A DNA stretch of 64,000 nucleotides from Candidatus Dormiibacterota bacterium (GTDB lineage: Bacteria > Acidobacteriota > Polarisedimenticolia > Gp22-AA2), in assembly GCA_035635555.1 (NCBI GenBank), contig DASQAT010000016.1:1-64000 (forward strand). Reading direction: 5' to 3'. Shown here piece by piece: positions 7,506-17,017 of this stretch (the stretch's first letter is position 1; each line of letters opens with the position of its first letter). Below the pieces are notes generated by a model, which saw nothing but the letters and a program-made list of their open reading frames with translations, did not search any database and was not told where the DNA came from. A program made the translations under genes and the position numbers.

Positions 7506-9662
7506 CTATCCCGGTGTGGACGTTCCGCCGGTCTGCGCCACCGGCACCGGGAATCCGCGCTTGCGCATCAGGGCCGCGATTCCAGGATCGCGGCCGCGGA
7601 ACTTGCGGTAGTCCTCGGCGGGATCGATGGTGTTCCCCGTCGAGAAGACGTTGTCGAGCAGGCGCTTCGCGACCGTCTTGTCGTACGGTCCGCCGGCCTC
7701 CACGAACGCCTCCCAGGCGTCGGCCGAGAGGGTGTCGGACCAGAGATAGCTGTAGTAGCCGGCGGAATAGCTGTCGCTCGAGAAGATATGGGCGAACTGC
7801 GTCGTCCGATGCCGCATCACGATCTCTTTAGGCATGCCGAGCGCTGCGAGCGTCTCGCGCTCGAAGACCTGCGGATCGATCGTCTTGTCCGCCGTGGCCG
7901 CGAGGTGCAGCTTCATGTCGACGAGGGCGCCGGCGAGGTACTCCACCGTGATGAACCCCTGGTTGAACTTCGAGGCCCGATCGATCTTGTCCACCAGCTC
8001 CTTCGGCATCGGCTTGCCGGTCTGGTAGTTCAGGGCGAAGCGGTTGAGGATCTCGGGGACCGGCACCCAGTGCTCGAGAAGCTGCGACGGGAACTCGACG
8101 TAGTCGCGCGCGACGTTCGTGCCGGCGAGGGACGGGTAGTTCACGGATGACAGGAGCCCGTGCAGCGCGTGCCCGAATTCATGGAACATCGTCAGCGCGT
8201 CGTCCCAGCTGATCAGCACCGGCTCCCCCGGCTTCCCTTTGACGAAGTTCGCGTTGTTCGACACGATCGTCGTCACGACACCGTCGTACTTCGACTGGTT
8301 GCGGTATGCGTTCATCCAGGCCCCCGAATTCTTGCCGGGGCGCGCGTACGGGTCGAAGTACCACAGCCCGACGTGCTTCCCGGCCGCGTCGGTGACTTCC
8401 CACACGCGGATGTCCGGATGCACGACGGGAACGCCCGTGGCCGGTTTGAACTGCAGTCCGAACAGCTGGCCGGCGTTCCAGAAGATCGCCTCGCGCATCT
8501 TCTCGAGCTGCAGGTAGGGCGTGACGGCGTTCTGGTCGAGGTCGTACTTGGCCTTGCGGACCTTCTCGGCGTAGTACCGGTAATCCCACGGCTCGATGGT
8601 GACCTTGGGGCCGCCCTTGGCCGCCTCCGCGTCCGCCACCCCCTGCATGTCGGCGACCTCCTCGTGCACGCGGGCGACGGCCGGCTTCCAGACCGCCTCC
8701 ATCAGCTCCATGGCGCGCTCGGGGGTCTTGGCCATCGTATCCTCGAGCCGCCAGTGGGCGTGCGTCTTGTAGCCGAGGAGATTCGCCCGCTCGGCGCGCA
8801 GCTTCAGGATCTCGGAGATCGTCGCGTTGTTGTCCTTCGCGTCGCCGTTGTTGCATCGGGCGTAGTAGGTGCGCCACACCTTTTCGCGCAGGTCGCGCCG
8901 GTCGGAGTACGTCAGGAACGGCTCCATGCTCGAGCGCGTGTTCAGGATCGCCCACTGTCCCTTGTGCCCGCGCGCCTCGGCGGCTTGCGCGGCCCCCGTG
9001 CGCACCCCGTCCGGCAGCCCCGCGAGGTCCGATTCCTTCTCGAGGTAGAGGACGTAGTCCTTCTCGTCGGCGAGGAGATTCTGGGAGAACTTCGTGAACA
9101 GGCTGGCGAGTCTCTGGTTGATCTCCGCCACGCGCTGCCGGGCGGCGCCTTCGAGGCGCGCGCCGGCGCGGACGAAGGTCGTGTAGTCGAGCCAGACCAG
9201 CCGCTTCTGCTCCGGCGTCAGCCCGCTCGCCTCCCGCGCGTCGTAGACGGCGGCGATGCGCGAGAACAGCTCCTTGTTCTGGACGATCTGATCGTTGAAG
9301 GCCGCGATCTTCGGCGCCATCTCCGTCTCGACCTTCTGGAAGTCGTCCGTGCTCATCGTCGAGCTGAAGACGCGGTAGATCGCCGTGGCCCGGTCGTACG
9401 GCTTTCCCGCCCGCTCGAAGGCGGCGATGGTGTTGTCGAAATCGGGCTTCGCCGGATTCTTCGCGATCGCGTCGATCTCTTTCAGGTTCTCGGCCATCGC
9501 GGTTTCAAGGGCGGGCTTGAAATCCGCGACCTTGGCTTTGTCGAACGGCGGCACGCCGCCGTACGACCCGGTCCATTTCTCGAGCAGCAGGTTCCCGGTT
9601 TTCACGGGAGTGGCGGCAAGCACGATGGCGGCGGCGACCAGAAGCAGACCGGTCCTCGACAT
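7506..9662 (-). CDS. Secreted M3 family zinc peptidase (oligopeptidase A / Dcp-like)
   Basis: 718 residues. A signal peptide (MSRTGLLLVAAAIVLAATPV) is followed by the long helical thimet-oligopeptidase fold. The zinc motif HEFGH is at residues 494-498, within MFHEFGHALHGLLS, and the downstream glutamate region (EFPSQLLEHW) is present, so the enzyme should be active on short peptides in the periplasm or outside. The length matches M3 family members. ATG 9662 was chosen because AAGGAG sits 8 nt upstream of it; the ATG six codons earlier lies before that ribosome-binding site. It is convergent with the PIN toxin gene, with 28 nt between stops. Confidence 0.93.
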   Translation of the reverse strand: MSRTGLLLVAAAIVLAATPVKTGNLLLEKWTGSYGGVPPFDKAKVADFKPALETAMAENLKEIDAIAKNPAKPDFDNTIAAFERAGKPYDRATAIYRVFSSTMSTDDFQKVETEMAPKIAAFNDQIVQNKELFSRIAAVYDAREASGLTPEQKRLVWLDYTTFVRAGARLEGAARQRVAEINQRLASLFTKFSQNLLADEKDYVLYLEKESDLAGLPDGVRTGAAQAAEARGHKGQWAILNTRSSMEPFLTYSDRRDLREKVWRTYYARCNNGDAKDNNATISEILKLRAERANLLGYKTHAHWRLEDTMAKTPERAMELMEAVWKPAVARVHEEVADMQGVADAEAAKGGPKVTIEPWDYRYYAEKVRKAKYDLDQNAVTPYLQLEKMREAIFWNAGQLFGLQFKPATGVPVVHPDIRVWEVTDAAGKHVGLWYFDPYARPGKNSGAWMNAYRNQSKYDGVVTTIVSNNANFVKGKPGEPVLISWDDALTMFHEFGHALHGLLSSVNYPSLAGTNVARDYVEFPSQLLEHWVPVPEILNRFALNYQTGKPMPKELVDKIDRASKFNQGFITVEYLAGALVDMKLHLAATADKTIDPQVFERETLAALGMPKEIVMRHRTTQFAHIFSSDSYSAGYYSYLWSDTLSADAWEAFVEAGGPYDKTVAKRLLDNVFSTGNTIDPAEDYRKFRGRDPGIAALMRKRGFPVPVAQTGGTSTPG

Positions 9663-9927
9663 GGGCGGAGCTCCTTTCAACGAGTGAGGCCAGGGATTTT
9701 ATTACGGATCGGGCTCCGGGTCGCGAGAACTTGACACTCCGGAGGCCCATCCCACGAGCGGCCTCACCGCAGGATGATCACGGAGACGCATCGGATAAAC
9801 CCCGCCCTGGCGATCAGGAGTCTCACCACCTCGATCCAGTGGACTGCCTGATTGCTGCCCTGCGCGTACCGGAGCATTTTGGCGCCGAGCATTCGGGAAA
9901 CGGTTCAATATCAGGAGGAGACTCAGC
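9663..9927. other. Divergent intergenic region
   Basis: Separates the M3 peptidase and subtilase genes, which read away from each other. It should hold both promoters, but I see no convincing -35/-10 pair. AGGAGG just before 9928 is the subtilase ribosome-binding site. No small gene is supported. Confidence 0.4.
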
Positions 9928-11061
9928 ATGAAACGTCCGGCCCTCGTCGTCATCGCGCTGTGCGCTATCGCGGTCGTCGCCCTCCCCATCACCCTGGCCG
10001 ACGTGGCCTCCCCGCAGGGATACATCGTCGTGCTGAAGCCCGGCGCGAATGCCGCCGCGGTCGCCGCCGAGCACGCCGTGCGGCTCGGTCTCCAGGTCGG
10101 CTTCGTCTACACGCAGGCGCTGCAAGGCTACTCCGCCCTCGTGCCCGCGGCCGCCCTCGACGCCCTGCGCAACGACGCGCGCGTGGCCTACGTCGAGCGA
10201 GACCAGCCGGTCCACGCTCTCACCACCCAGACCGGTGCGACCTGGGGTATCGACCGAACCGATCAGCGTGCGCTGCCGCTCTCCGGCACCTACACGTACA
10301 CGGCCACCGGAGCGGGCGTGTCCGCCTACGTGATCGACACTGGGATCCGGAAGACCCACACCGAGTTCGGCGGGCGCGCCGTGCACGGCTTCGACGCGGT
10401 CACCATGGGGCTGAGCTCCGACGACTGCAACGGACACGGCACGCACGTTTCCGGGACGATCGGCGGGGCGACCTACGGAATAGCGAAAGGCGTCCGGCTC
10501 GTCGCCGTGCGCGTGCTGAACTGCGCCGGCATCGGGCTCAACTCGGGCGTGATCGCAGGTATCGACTGGGTCACCGGCGACCACGTCGCGGGCGCGCCCG
10601 CGGTCGCGAACATGAGCCTCGGCGGCGGCCAGTCGGCGGCGCTCGACCAGGCCGTCCGCAACTCGATCGCCGACGGCGTCGTCTACTCCGTCGCCGCCGG
10701 GAACGACAACGCCGACGCCTGCGGGGGCTCCCCGGCCGACGTGGCGGAGGCGATCACCGTGGGCGCGACCGATTCGGCCGACGGCAGGGCGAGCTTCTCG
10801 GACTTCGGCTCGTGCGTCGACTGGTTCGCCCCCGGCGTGAACATCACGTCGGCCTGGTGGCTGACCGACACATCGACGAACACGATCAGCGGCACGTCGA
10901 TGGCAACACCGCATGTCACCGGCGTGGCCGCCCTGTACCTGCAGGGCAACCCGACCGCGACGGCGCAGCAGGTCCGCGACGCGCTCTTCAACCTGACGAC
11001 GAAGAACATCGTCACGAACGGCCAGAGCGCCAATAATCATCTCCTGTTCACGAACTTCTAG
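9928..11061 (+). CDS. Secreted subtilisin-like serine protease (S8, proteinase K type)
   Basis: 377 residues. A signal peptide covers residues 1-24, then an inhibitor I9-type propeptide of about 70 residues (GYIVVLKPGANAAAV... YVERDQPV), then the catalytic domain. The triad is Asp137 (VIDTGI), His173 (NGHGTHVSG) and Ser324 (SGTSMATPHVTG), with oxyanion Asn259 (AAGNDN). The domain ends at residue 377 without extra C-terminal modules, so it should be released as a free protease after autoprocessing. Cys residues near 167, 199, 265 and 296 could form disulfides as in proteinase K relatives. AGGAGG lies 8-10 nt before the ATG. Confidence 0.95.
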   Translation: MKRPALVVIALCAIAVVALPITLADVASPQGYIVVLKPGANAAAVAAEHAVRLGLQVGFVYTQALQGYSALVPAAALDALRNDARVAYVERDQPVHALTTQTGATWGIDRTDQRALPLSGTYTYTATGAGVSAYVIDTGIRKTHTEFGGRAVHGFDAVTMGLSSDDCNGHGTHVSGTIGGATYGIAKGVRLVAVRVLNCAGIGLNSGVIAGIDWVTGDHVAGAPAVANMSLGGGQSAALDQAVRNSIADGVVYSVAAGNDNADACGGSPADVAEAITVGATDSADGRASFSDFGSCVDWFAPGVNITSAWWLTDTSTNTISGTSMATPHVTGVAALYLQGNPTATAQQVRDALFNLTTKNIVTNGQSANNHLLFTNF

Positions 11062-11116
11062 CGAGACCTGACCCCGGTTGTGCGCGGCGCGATGCGAACC
11101 GATCTATCCTTGAACC

Positions 11117-12835
11117 GTGTTCACGGTTCGCCCCCTTCCTCCCCGACGACGCCGGCTGATCGCCGCCGTGGCGGCCGCGCTGGCGCTGGGCCTCGGAGCG
11201 CTGGCGGCCCGGCCGCTGCTCGCCCGCGCCGTCCGCGGGCGGATCGAGGCCGAGGCCGCGCGGCGCGGGCTCGTGGCCCGGATCGACAGCGTGCGCGTCG
11301 GCCTCTGGCCTCCGCTCCTGCTGACCGGCGTCGCTCTCGAGCAGACGGAGCGCTGGCGCCTGAGCGCCGACACGGTCGAGGGCTGGTGGCCCGGGCGGAC
11401 GCGCCTCACCGTGGGTCACGCCGTTCTGCACGGGCCTGCGGGGCTGACGGTCGCCGCGGAGTCGACCACCTGGGACGTCGTCGGCCTCGGTCGTGACGGC
11501 TTGCGTGTCGCGCTGCGGCGGCCGCAGGCCGGGCTGGTCCTGAGCCGGATCGTCGGCCCCGGCGGCAGCACCTGGGCGCTCGAGGCCCGCGACCTGCCGC
11601 TGGGCCGGCTCCTCGACGTGCGACGGTTCGACCAACCCCTGCTCGACGGCGGGACGATCCGCGGTTCGCTGACCTTGAGGACCTCGGCCGGCGTCGAATC
11701 CTTCGACCTGGACATGGCCGCACGCTCCGCCCGCCTGCCCGCGCTCAAGGGGGACGGGTCGGAGCAGCAGGAGCTCGGCGAGCCCACGGAGGTGGCCGTG
11801 CGGGGGACCGGCTCCTGGACACGGGCGGAGGGTTTTCTCGACGTCCCGAGCTGGCGCGCGACGATCGCCGGGGCGGCCGTCTCGGGCACCCTCGCAGTTC
11901 GCGATCTCGACACCGACCCGAGCGTGGACCTGACGCTCGATGTGGAGCGCCTGGACTTCGCGCGCCTGTTGCGCACCTCGGGTCTCGAGGCGCCGCAGAG
12001 GCTCGGCCCCGCGGCCGCCGCCGGGCTCGGCGACGACCTCGGCTCGGCCTCGCTCGCCGTCCGCTCGCAGGGCCGCCTCTCGGACCCGATGTCCTTCGTG
12101 GTGAAGCAGCGGCTCGACTTCACACCGCCGCGGCGGCTGCCTGCCGCGATTGAGCGGCTCCGGGGAGACTTCGTGCTCGAGGCCGGACTGGGCCCGGGCC
12201 CAGTCCATTCGATCGACGTCTCCCCCGCGTCCCCCGACTTCATCCCGCTCGCCGCGGTGCCGCCGCTCTTCCTGCGCACGCTCCTTCTGGGGGAAGATGC
12301 GGGCTTCTACACGCATCCCGGCATCGACTTCAGGGAGGTCCCCGCGGCGCTCCTGACCAACTGGGCCCGCGGCGGCGCCGCGCGCGGCGCTTCGACGATC
12401 ACGCAGCAGCTCGCCAAGAACCTGTTCCTGTCCCCCGAGAAGAGCTTCGGGCGCAAGCTGCAGGAGCTGTCGCTCACGCTGCTTCTCGAGTCGGCCCTCG
12501 GCAAGGACCGCATCCTCGAGGTCTACCTCAACGTCATCGAATGGGGCCCGGGACTCTTCGGTCTGCGGCCCGCCGCCCGCACCTACTTCGGCCGTGAGCC
12601 CCGGGATTTGACGCCGGCCCAGATGGCGTTCCTGGTTTCGCTGATCCCCGGGCCCGTGAAGTACCAGAGCTCCTTCGCCCACGGCACGCCCGGGCCCGGC
12701 CTCCGCCTGCTCGTGGACAACCTGCTCGCGAAGCTCCGCTCCGAGGACGCCCTGGACGAGGAGGAATACCGGCAGGCCCTGGACGAGCCGATCCTCGTCC
12801 TGGGCCGCGAGCCGCGCACTCCGGGCGCCGGATAA
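11117..12835 (+). CDS. AsmA-like N-terminal region fused to GT51 peptidoglycan glycosyltransferase
   Basis: 572 residues. One membrane segment (about 13-33) is followed by a roughly 330-residue region resembling AsmA-type lipid-transport repeats (RIEAEAARRGLVARIDSVRVGLWPPLLLTGVAL), then a GT51 domain from about residue 375. The glycosyltransferase shows catalytic Glu393 in LLGEDAGFYTHPGID, then GASTITQQLAKNLFLSPEKSFGRKLQE and VYLNVIEWGPGLFG with the second Glu. There is no transpeptidase domain, so this is a monofunctional peptidoglycan polymerase (MtgA-like activity) with an unusual N-terminal extension. GTG 11117 follows TATCCT (11105-11110) by 6 nt with no Shine-Dalgarno, so leaderless translation is possible. 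Confidence 0.85.
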   Translation: MFTVRPLPPRRRRLIAAVAAALALGLGALAARPLLARAVRGRIEAEAARRGLVARIDSVRVGLWPPLLLTGVALEQTERWRLSADTVEGWWPGRTRLTVGHAVLHGPAGLTVAAESTTWDVVGLGRDGLRVALRRPQAGLVLSRIVGPGGSTWALEARDLPLGRLLDVRRFDQPLLDGGTIRGSLTLRTSAGVESFDLDMAARSARLPALKGDGSEQQELGEPTEVAVRGTGSWTRAEGFLDVPSWRATIAGAAVSGTLAVRDLDTDPSVDLTLDVERLDFARLLRTSGLEAPQRLGPAAAAGLGDDLGSASLAVRSQGRLSDPMSFVVKQRLDFTPPRRLPAAIERLRGDFVLEAGLGPGPVHSIDVSPASPDFIPLAAVPPLFLRTLLLGEDAGFYTHPGIDFREVPAALLTNWARGGAARGASTITQQLAKNLFLSPEKSFGRKLQELSLTLLLESALGKDRILEVYLNVIEWGPGLFGLRPAARTYFGREPRDLTPAQMAFLVSLIPGPVKYQSSFAHGTPGPGLRLLVDNLLAKLRSEDALDEEEYRQALDEPILVLGREPRTPGAG

Positions 12836-12867
12836 CGCGCTCGGCTTCCGCCAGTCTCAGTTCACCG

Positions 12868-15567
12868 CTACCGCCTGCCCGGAACACTTGCTGTGAATGC
12901 CGTCGGATCCGAGGACCTCGGCAGAGCCGGATCATCGCTCAAGCGGCTGCTCTCGTTCGAGCCGTCCCCGTCGGCATCGAAGGAAACCGTGGCCTGGTTC
13001 GACACCGTCTTCCCGGCCGCCAGACCGACCTTCAGCGCCGCCCGGATCGTGACCGTGATCGACGCCCCGGCGTCGAGCGAGCCGTTCCAGGTCACGGTAT
13101 TCGTCTGCTGCGTCGCGAGGGCAGTCCCCCCCGTCGCGGTCGCCGAGACCAGCTGCAGCTCCGCCGGGAGCACGTCGGTGAGCTCCGCGCCCGGATTGTC
13201 GGGCTGCTGTGCCGTGCCGGTATTCATCACGAGGATGGTGTAGGTGACGAGACCTCCGACGCGCGCCGGTGGCGTGACCGACTTCGTCGCCGAGAGCGAC
13301 GCGGCCGGGACGGCCGCGTTGAGCACGTTCACCGACTCGAAGTTCGCATGCTGGATCGGTCGGGATCCCGCGATCTCGATCGTTCCCGATCCGGTGGTCA
13401 CGACGGCCCCTTGCGCGTCCACCGTCAAGGTGTCGGCGGTCGCCTGGTTGCCGCCGTCGAGCGACTGCGTCGTCGACGGAAGGCCGACGGTATCGACGTG
13501 GTCGTCCCCCCCCAACATCAGGAGATGCAACGTCTCGACCGCATCGACCGGCGTGGAGATCGCCGCAATGTCGCGCGTCAGGAGGAAGCCGGCCGGCGTG
13601 CCGGAGATGCCGAATCTTTCGTTCACGTTCGAGCCGTTGAACAGCAGCGTGTCGTCTCCGCCGCCACCGTCGATCGTGTCGCTGCCATCCCCTGGGTTCC
13701 AGTCGAAGGTGTCGTCCCCTCCCGATCCGTTCATCACGTCGCTTCCGCGGCCGCCGTGGATGACGTCCGGCCCCGCCCCGCCGGTGAGAACATCGTCGCC
13801 GAACTCGCCGTTGATGGTCATGGCGACCCCCGGGTTCAGCTGGGCGGAGGCGTCGACGGTATCGTTCTCGTTCCCGAGGGTGATCGCGAGACCGGTGAGA
13901 TCCGCCACCCCGGTGAGGTCCTCTACGACGACGTTGTCCGTTCCGGCCAGGGTGTCCAGGGTGACGGTCTCGAGTCCGGCGAGGTCCATGACGATGGCGG
14001 CGACGTCGCGCAGCATCCGCACCCGGGGACCGTTCCCCTCGAACGTGATCTTCTCGTTCGCCCCCGATCCGTTGAACACGAGATTGTCGAGTCCGGCGCC
14101 CCCTTCGATCGTGTCGTTGCCGTCCCCGGGATTCCACGTGAACGTGTCGTTTCCGCCCGAGCCGGCGAGCACGTCGTCACCGCGCCGGCCGAAGATGATG
14201 TCCGGCCCCGCCCCTCCGGTGATCCGGTCGGCGGCGAATCCGCCATGGATCGTCAGACCGATCGCGGGGTTGGCCTGCGTCGAGGCGTCGACCGTGTCGC
14301 CGGTGTTACCCAGCTGGATCGTGACTCCCGTGAGATCCGCCACCCCGGTGAGGTCCTCGACCGTGAGGTTGTTCAGGCCGTCGTGCGTGTCGAGCGCGAT
14401 GGTCTCGATGGTGCCGATATCCATCGTGATGGCGGCGACGTCGCGCTGCAGCACGACGCGCGTGCCGCTCGCACCCAGAGTGAAGTTCTCGTTCGCGTTC
14501 GACCCGTTGAACAGCAGGGCGTCCGTGCCCGGCCCCCCTTCGATCGTGTCGCTGCCGTCGCCCGGATTCCAAATCAACGCATCGTCGCCGTCCGAGCCGG
14601 CGACCACGTCGTGGCCCGGCCCGCCGGCGAGGGTGTCGTTGCCACCGCCGCCATCGATCGTGTCGTCGCCGCCGAGACCGTTGAGCGTGTCGTCGCCCTC
14701 ACCGCCGAGGATCGTGTCCCCTTGGGGGCTGCCCTTAAGCACGTCGTTTCCTGCGCCACCGTCGAACGCCAGCACGACGGCGGGATTCAGCTGCGTCGAA
14801 GCGTCGGCTGTGTCATCCCCGTCGCCGAGCGACACACCGATCACCGCAAGGTCGGTGACGCCTGTGAGATCCGTGATCGTCACGTCATCGACCCCCCCGA
14901 GGCTGCTGATGCCGATCCGCTCGGTGGTGCCGAGATCCATCGTGATGGCGGCGACGTCACGGAAGAGGCGGACGCGCGTGCCGTTCGCATCGACCGTGAT
15001 GTGCTCCGAAACGTTCGAGCCGTTGAACGTCAGCGTGTCGATGCCCGCCCCGCCTTCGAACACATCGCTGCCGTCCCCGGGATTCCAGGTCAGGACATCG
15101 TCGCCGTCGGACCCGAACACGATGTCATTCCCCCGGCCCGCGCTGATCGTATCGTCGCCGTCGCCGCCGACGATCGTGTCCTCGAGCGGAGTCCCGATCA
15201 GCACGTCGTTGCCCGCGCCGCCGTCGATCACCTGGGACGCGATCGCCGTGAAATTCAGGCTGCTGACTTCACGCAGATCGATCGTGTTGTCGAACGGTCC
15301 CGTGGCGGACACGGAGAGGCTCGTCACCGAATTGCAGGGAGTCGCCGTCGTGGTCGGCACGCTGTCGACCACGACCACGACGTTGCCGGACGAACAACCG
15401 ACCGATACGGCTTCGCCGGCCGTGATCGACACCTGAAAATCAGGCGCTTCAGTGATCGTGACCGCCGCGTGCGACGACGCGACCGTGGCCGCGAACGCAA
15501 GGACCGACACCACCACGGCAATGCTGTATCGGGCAGAGCCCCGCCCTCGACCGGAATACGCCGTCAT
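12868..15567 (-). CDS. Secreted Ca-binding repeat (RTX-like) protein with C-terminal DUF11 domain
   Basis: 899 residues, with a signal peptide at about residues 1-35. The body has four tandem units of roughly 145 residues. Each contains hemolysin-type GGxGxDxLxGG nonapeptides that bind calcium, then a conserved beta block with LxFNGSNxxE, RDVAAITMD and DLTGVxDL. The fourth unit is degenerate (RDIAAISTP, no DLTGV). A DUF11-type Ig-like domain follows (SATKSVTPPARVGGLVTYTILVMNTG onwards) and the protein ends soon after, without an obvious sorting signal. The start is ATG 15567, with GGAAGG about 8 nt upstream. It probably forms a Ca-stabilised surface or extracellular structure; no enzymatic domain is visible. 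Confidence 0.8.
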   Translation of the reverse strand: MTAYSGRGRGSARYSIAVVVSVLAFAATVASSHAAVTITEAPDFQVSITAGEAVSVGCSSGNVVVVVDSVPTTTATPCNSVTSLSVSATGPFDNTIDLREVSSLNFTAIASQVIDGGAGNDVLIGTPLEDTIVGGDGDDTISAGRGNDIVFGSDGDDVLTWNPGDGSDVFEGGAGIDTLTFNGSNVSEHITVDANGTRVRLFRDVAAITMDLGTTERIGISSLGGVDDVTITDLTGVTDLAVIGVSLGDGDDTADASTQLNPAVVLAFDGGAGNDVLKGSPQGDTILGGEGDDTLNGLGGDDTIDGGGGNDTLAGGPGHDVVAGSDGDDALIWNPGDGSDTIEGGPGTDALLFNGSNANENFTLGASGTRVVLQRDVAAITMDIGTIETIALDTHDGLNNLTVEDLTGVADLTGVTIQLGNTGDTVDASTQANPAIGLTIHGGFAADRITGGAGPDIIFGRRGDDVLAGSGGNDTFTWNPGDGNDTIEGGAGLDNLVFNGSGANEKITFEGNGPRVRMLRDVAAIVMDLAGLETVTLDTLAGTDNVVVEDLTGVADLTGLAITLGNENDTVDASAQLNPGVAMTINGEFGDDVLTGGAGPDVIHGGRGSDVMNGSGGDDTFDWNPGDGSDTIDGGGGDDTLLFNGSNVNERFGISGTPAGFLLTRDIAAISTPVDAVETLHLLMLGGDDHVDTVGLPSTTQSLDGGNQATADTLTVDAQGAVVTTGSGTIEIAGSRPIQHANFESVNVLNAAVPAASLSATKSVTPPARVGGLVTYTILVMNTGTAQQPDNPGAELTDVLPAELQLVSATATGGTALATQQTNTVTWNGSLDAGASITVTIRAALKVGLAAGKTVSNQATVSFDADGDGSNESSRLSDDPALPRSSDPTAFTASVPGRR

Positions 15568-15640
15568 CGGATCATCCTTCCATAAGCCGCGCGCACGCGG
15601 GTCAACGTAACGTCCTGGAATGTAGAGTGGCCTTGGGCTT

Positions 15641-17008
15641 TCAGGGGGTAACCCCAGGAGTCCCACAGTCGCCGGCCGCGGGGAGACGCGGCAGACCGTC
15701 GCTCGATTGACCGTAGTCGAGCGCGCCGGCGGGACGGGTCAGGATCGCGATCGCTTTTCCAGGGGCCGGCTCCGGCGTGTCGATCGTCGTGAACGCGACA
15801 TCACCGCCGACGATGAGACACTCCACCTCGCCGAGATTGACGCGGTCCGCCTCCAGCCTCACGCCGGCCGGGTCGAAGGCGATCGCGTCGCCCGGGATCA
15901 CCGGCCACTGCGCGCCGACGGGAGAGCAGACCCCGGGCCACAGGAGCAGCTCCTCGAACCCGCCCCGGGTGTCGAGGCAGGCCGGGAGCCCTCCACCGTA
16001 GTGGCGCCAGACCCCGTCGTCGGTGGCGGCGTAGACCACGCCGAGGCGCGCGTCGTCGGCCTCCACCCGGTAGACGGTCCGCGGCGCGAGGAGCGTCCCG
16101 GTGATCTCCTGCCAGGTCGCGCCGAAGTCGCGGCTGACGAAGGCGTACGCCGTGCCGCCGTTCGGCGAGCCGGCGGCGTAGGCGCGGGACGGGTTGGCGG
16201 CGTCCCAATCCAGGAAGAAGCGGGCCGGGGCGGCGAGCACCTCGCTGAAAGAGTCGCCGTTGTCGGTCGTGCGCAGGACGAACCCCTCGTGCCCGGTGAT
16301 CGCCAGGCCATGCACGAGCGGGTGGGCCGAGACGTCCGACGTCTGGTTGTCGCCGATCAGCCCCGAGTCCCACACGGTCTTCCAGGTCGCCCCACCGTCG
16401 CGGGACTGCAGCGTGAAGCCGCTGAAGAACGCCGTCTCGCCTCCCGACCAGACTGTGCGCAGGTCGGTCGGGGCGATCTCCAGGCAGTCGTCGCCCTCGT
16501 CGGCGGGGAGGAGTCTCCACGTCATTCCGAGATCGTCGGACTTCCAGATGCCGCCGCCCGCTGCGAATACGGCGGGGCCCCCCGGGACACCCTGGACGGC
16601 ATAGACGTACGGCGGGAATCCACCCGGGAACCCGCCGTCGATCGGCGTCCAGGTGGCCCCGCCGTTGAGGTTCTGATACAGCCTGTGGAAGCCGCCGGAT
16701 CCGTCGCAGGCGGCGAAGCGCACCTGCGGCCGCCGCGGATCGATCCAGATCCAGGTGACCGTGGCGCCGTCGAGCCCCGCCGGCCGCCAGCCGTTGCCGG
16801 TCGCGGACAGATCCAGGCAGAAGATCCCGCGCCCCTGGGTCCCCGCGCACAGAACGGATGGCGCGGCCGCCAGCGAGCGCACCAGCACGCCGTGCAGGCC
16901 GAACGGCTTCCATTCCCAGGTGAACGTGGCGGGCGCCTGCGCGCGCGCGGCGCCGGCCGCGCAGCCTACCGCGAAGAGGACTGAGGCTACCCGCATTGCT
17001 TGCCGCAT
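15641..17008 (-). CDS. Secreted BNR/YCF48-like beta-propeller protein
   Basis: 455 residues. A signal peptide (VLFAVGCAAGAARA) is followed by repeated Asp-box-like strands (NLNGGATWTPI, SDDLGMTWRLL, RDGGATWKTV, TTDNGDSFSEV, RDFGATWQEI), the pattern of sialidase-type propellers and YCF48-like proteins. The catalytic Arg triad of sialidases is not apparent, so an enzymatic role is not supported. The start could be residue 1 or the Met at position 5. It lies 73 nt upstream of the RTX-like gene on the same strand, and both are secreted, so they may share a transcript. Confidence 0.75.
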   Translation of the reverse strand: MRQAMRVASVLFAVGCAAGAARAQAPATFTWEWKPFGLHGVLVRSLAAAPSVLCAGTQGRGIFCLDLSATGNGWRPAGLDGATVTWIWIDPRRPQVRFAACDGSGGFHRLYQNLNGGATWTPIDGGFPGGFPPYVYAVQGVPGGPAVFAAGGGIWKSDDLGMTWRLLPADEGDDCLEIAPTDLRTVWSGGETAFFSGFTLQSRDGGATWKTVWDSGLIGDNQTSDVSAHPLVHGLAITGHEGFVLRTTDNGDSFSEVLAAPARFFLDWDAANPSRAYAAGSPNGGTAYAFVSRDFGATWQEITGTLLAPRTVYRVEADDARLGVVYAATDDGVWRHYGGGLPACLDTRGGFEELLLWPGVCSPVGAQWPVIPGDAIAFDPAGVRLEADRVNLGEVECLIVGGDVAFTTIDTPEPAPGKAIAILTRPAGALDYGQSSDGLPRLPAAGDCGTPGVTP

Positions 17009-17017
17009 GTCGCGTCC

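Noticed and set aside
8160-9734. 524-codon plus-strand frame
   Set aside because: Antisense to the M3 peptidase gene; long only because of GC-rich codon bias.
12868-15300. Regularly spaced repeats resembling a CRISPR array at first sight
   Set aside because: Spacing is that of coding repeats with codon-level variation; units are about 435 bp or short Gly-Asp codon runs, not 25-40 bp identical repeats with spacers.
13244-15585. Two plus-strand frames of over 700 codons
   Set aside because: Both are shadows of the Ca-binding repeat protein on the minus strand; their repetitive Ser/Pro/Arg translations mirror the real repeats.
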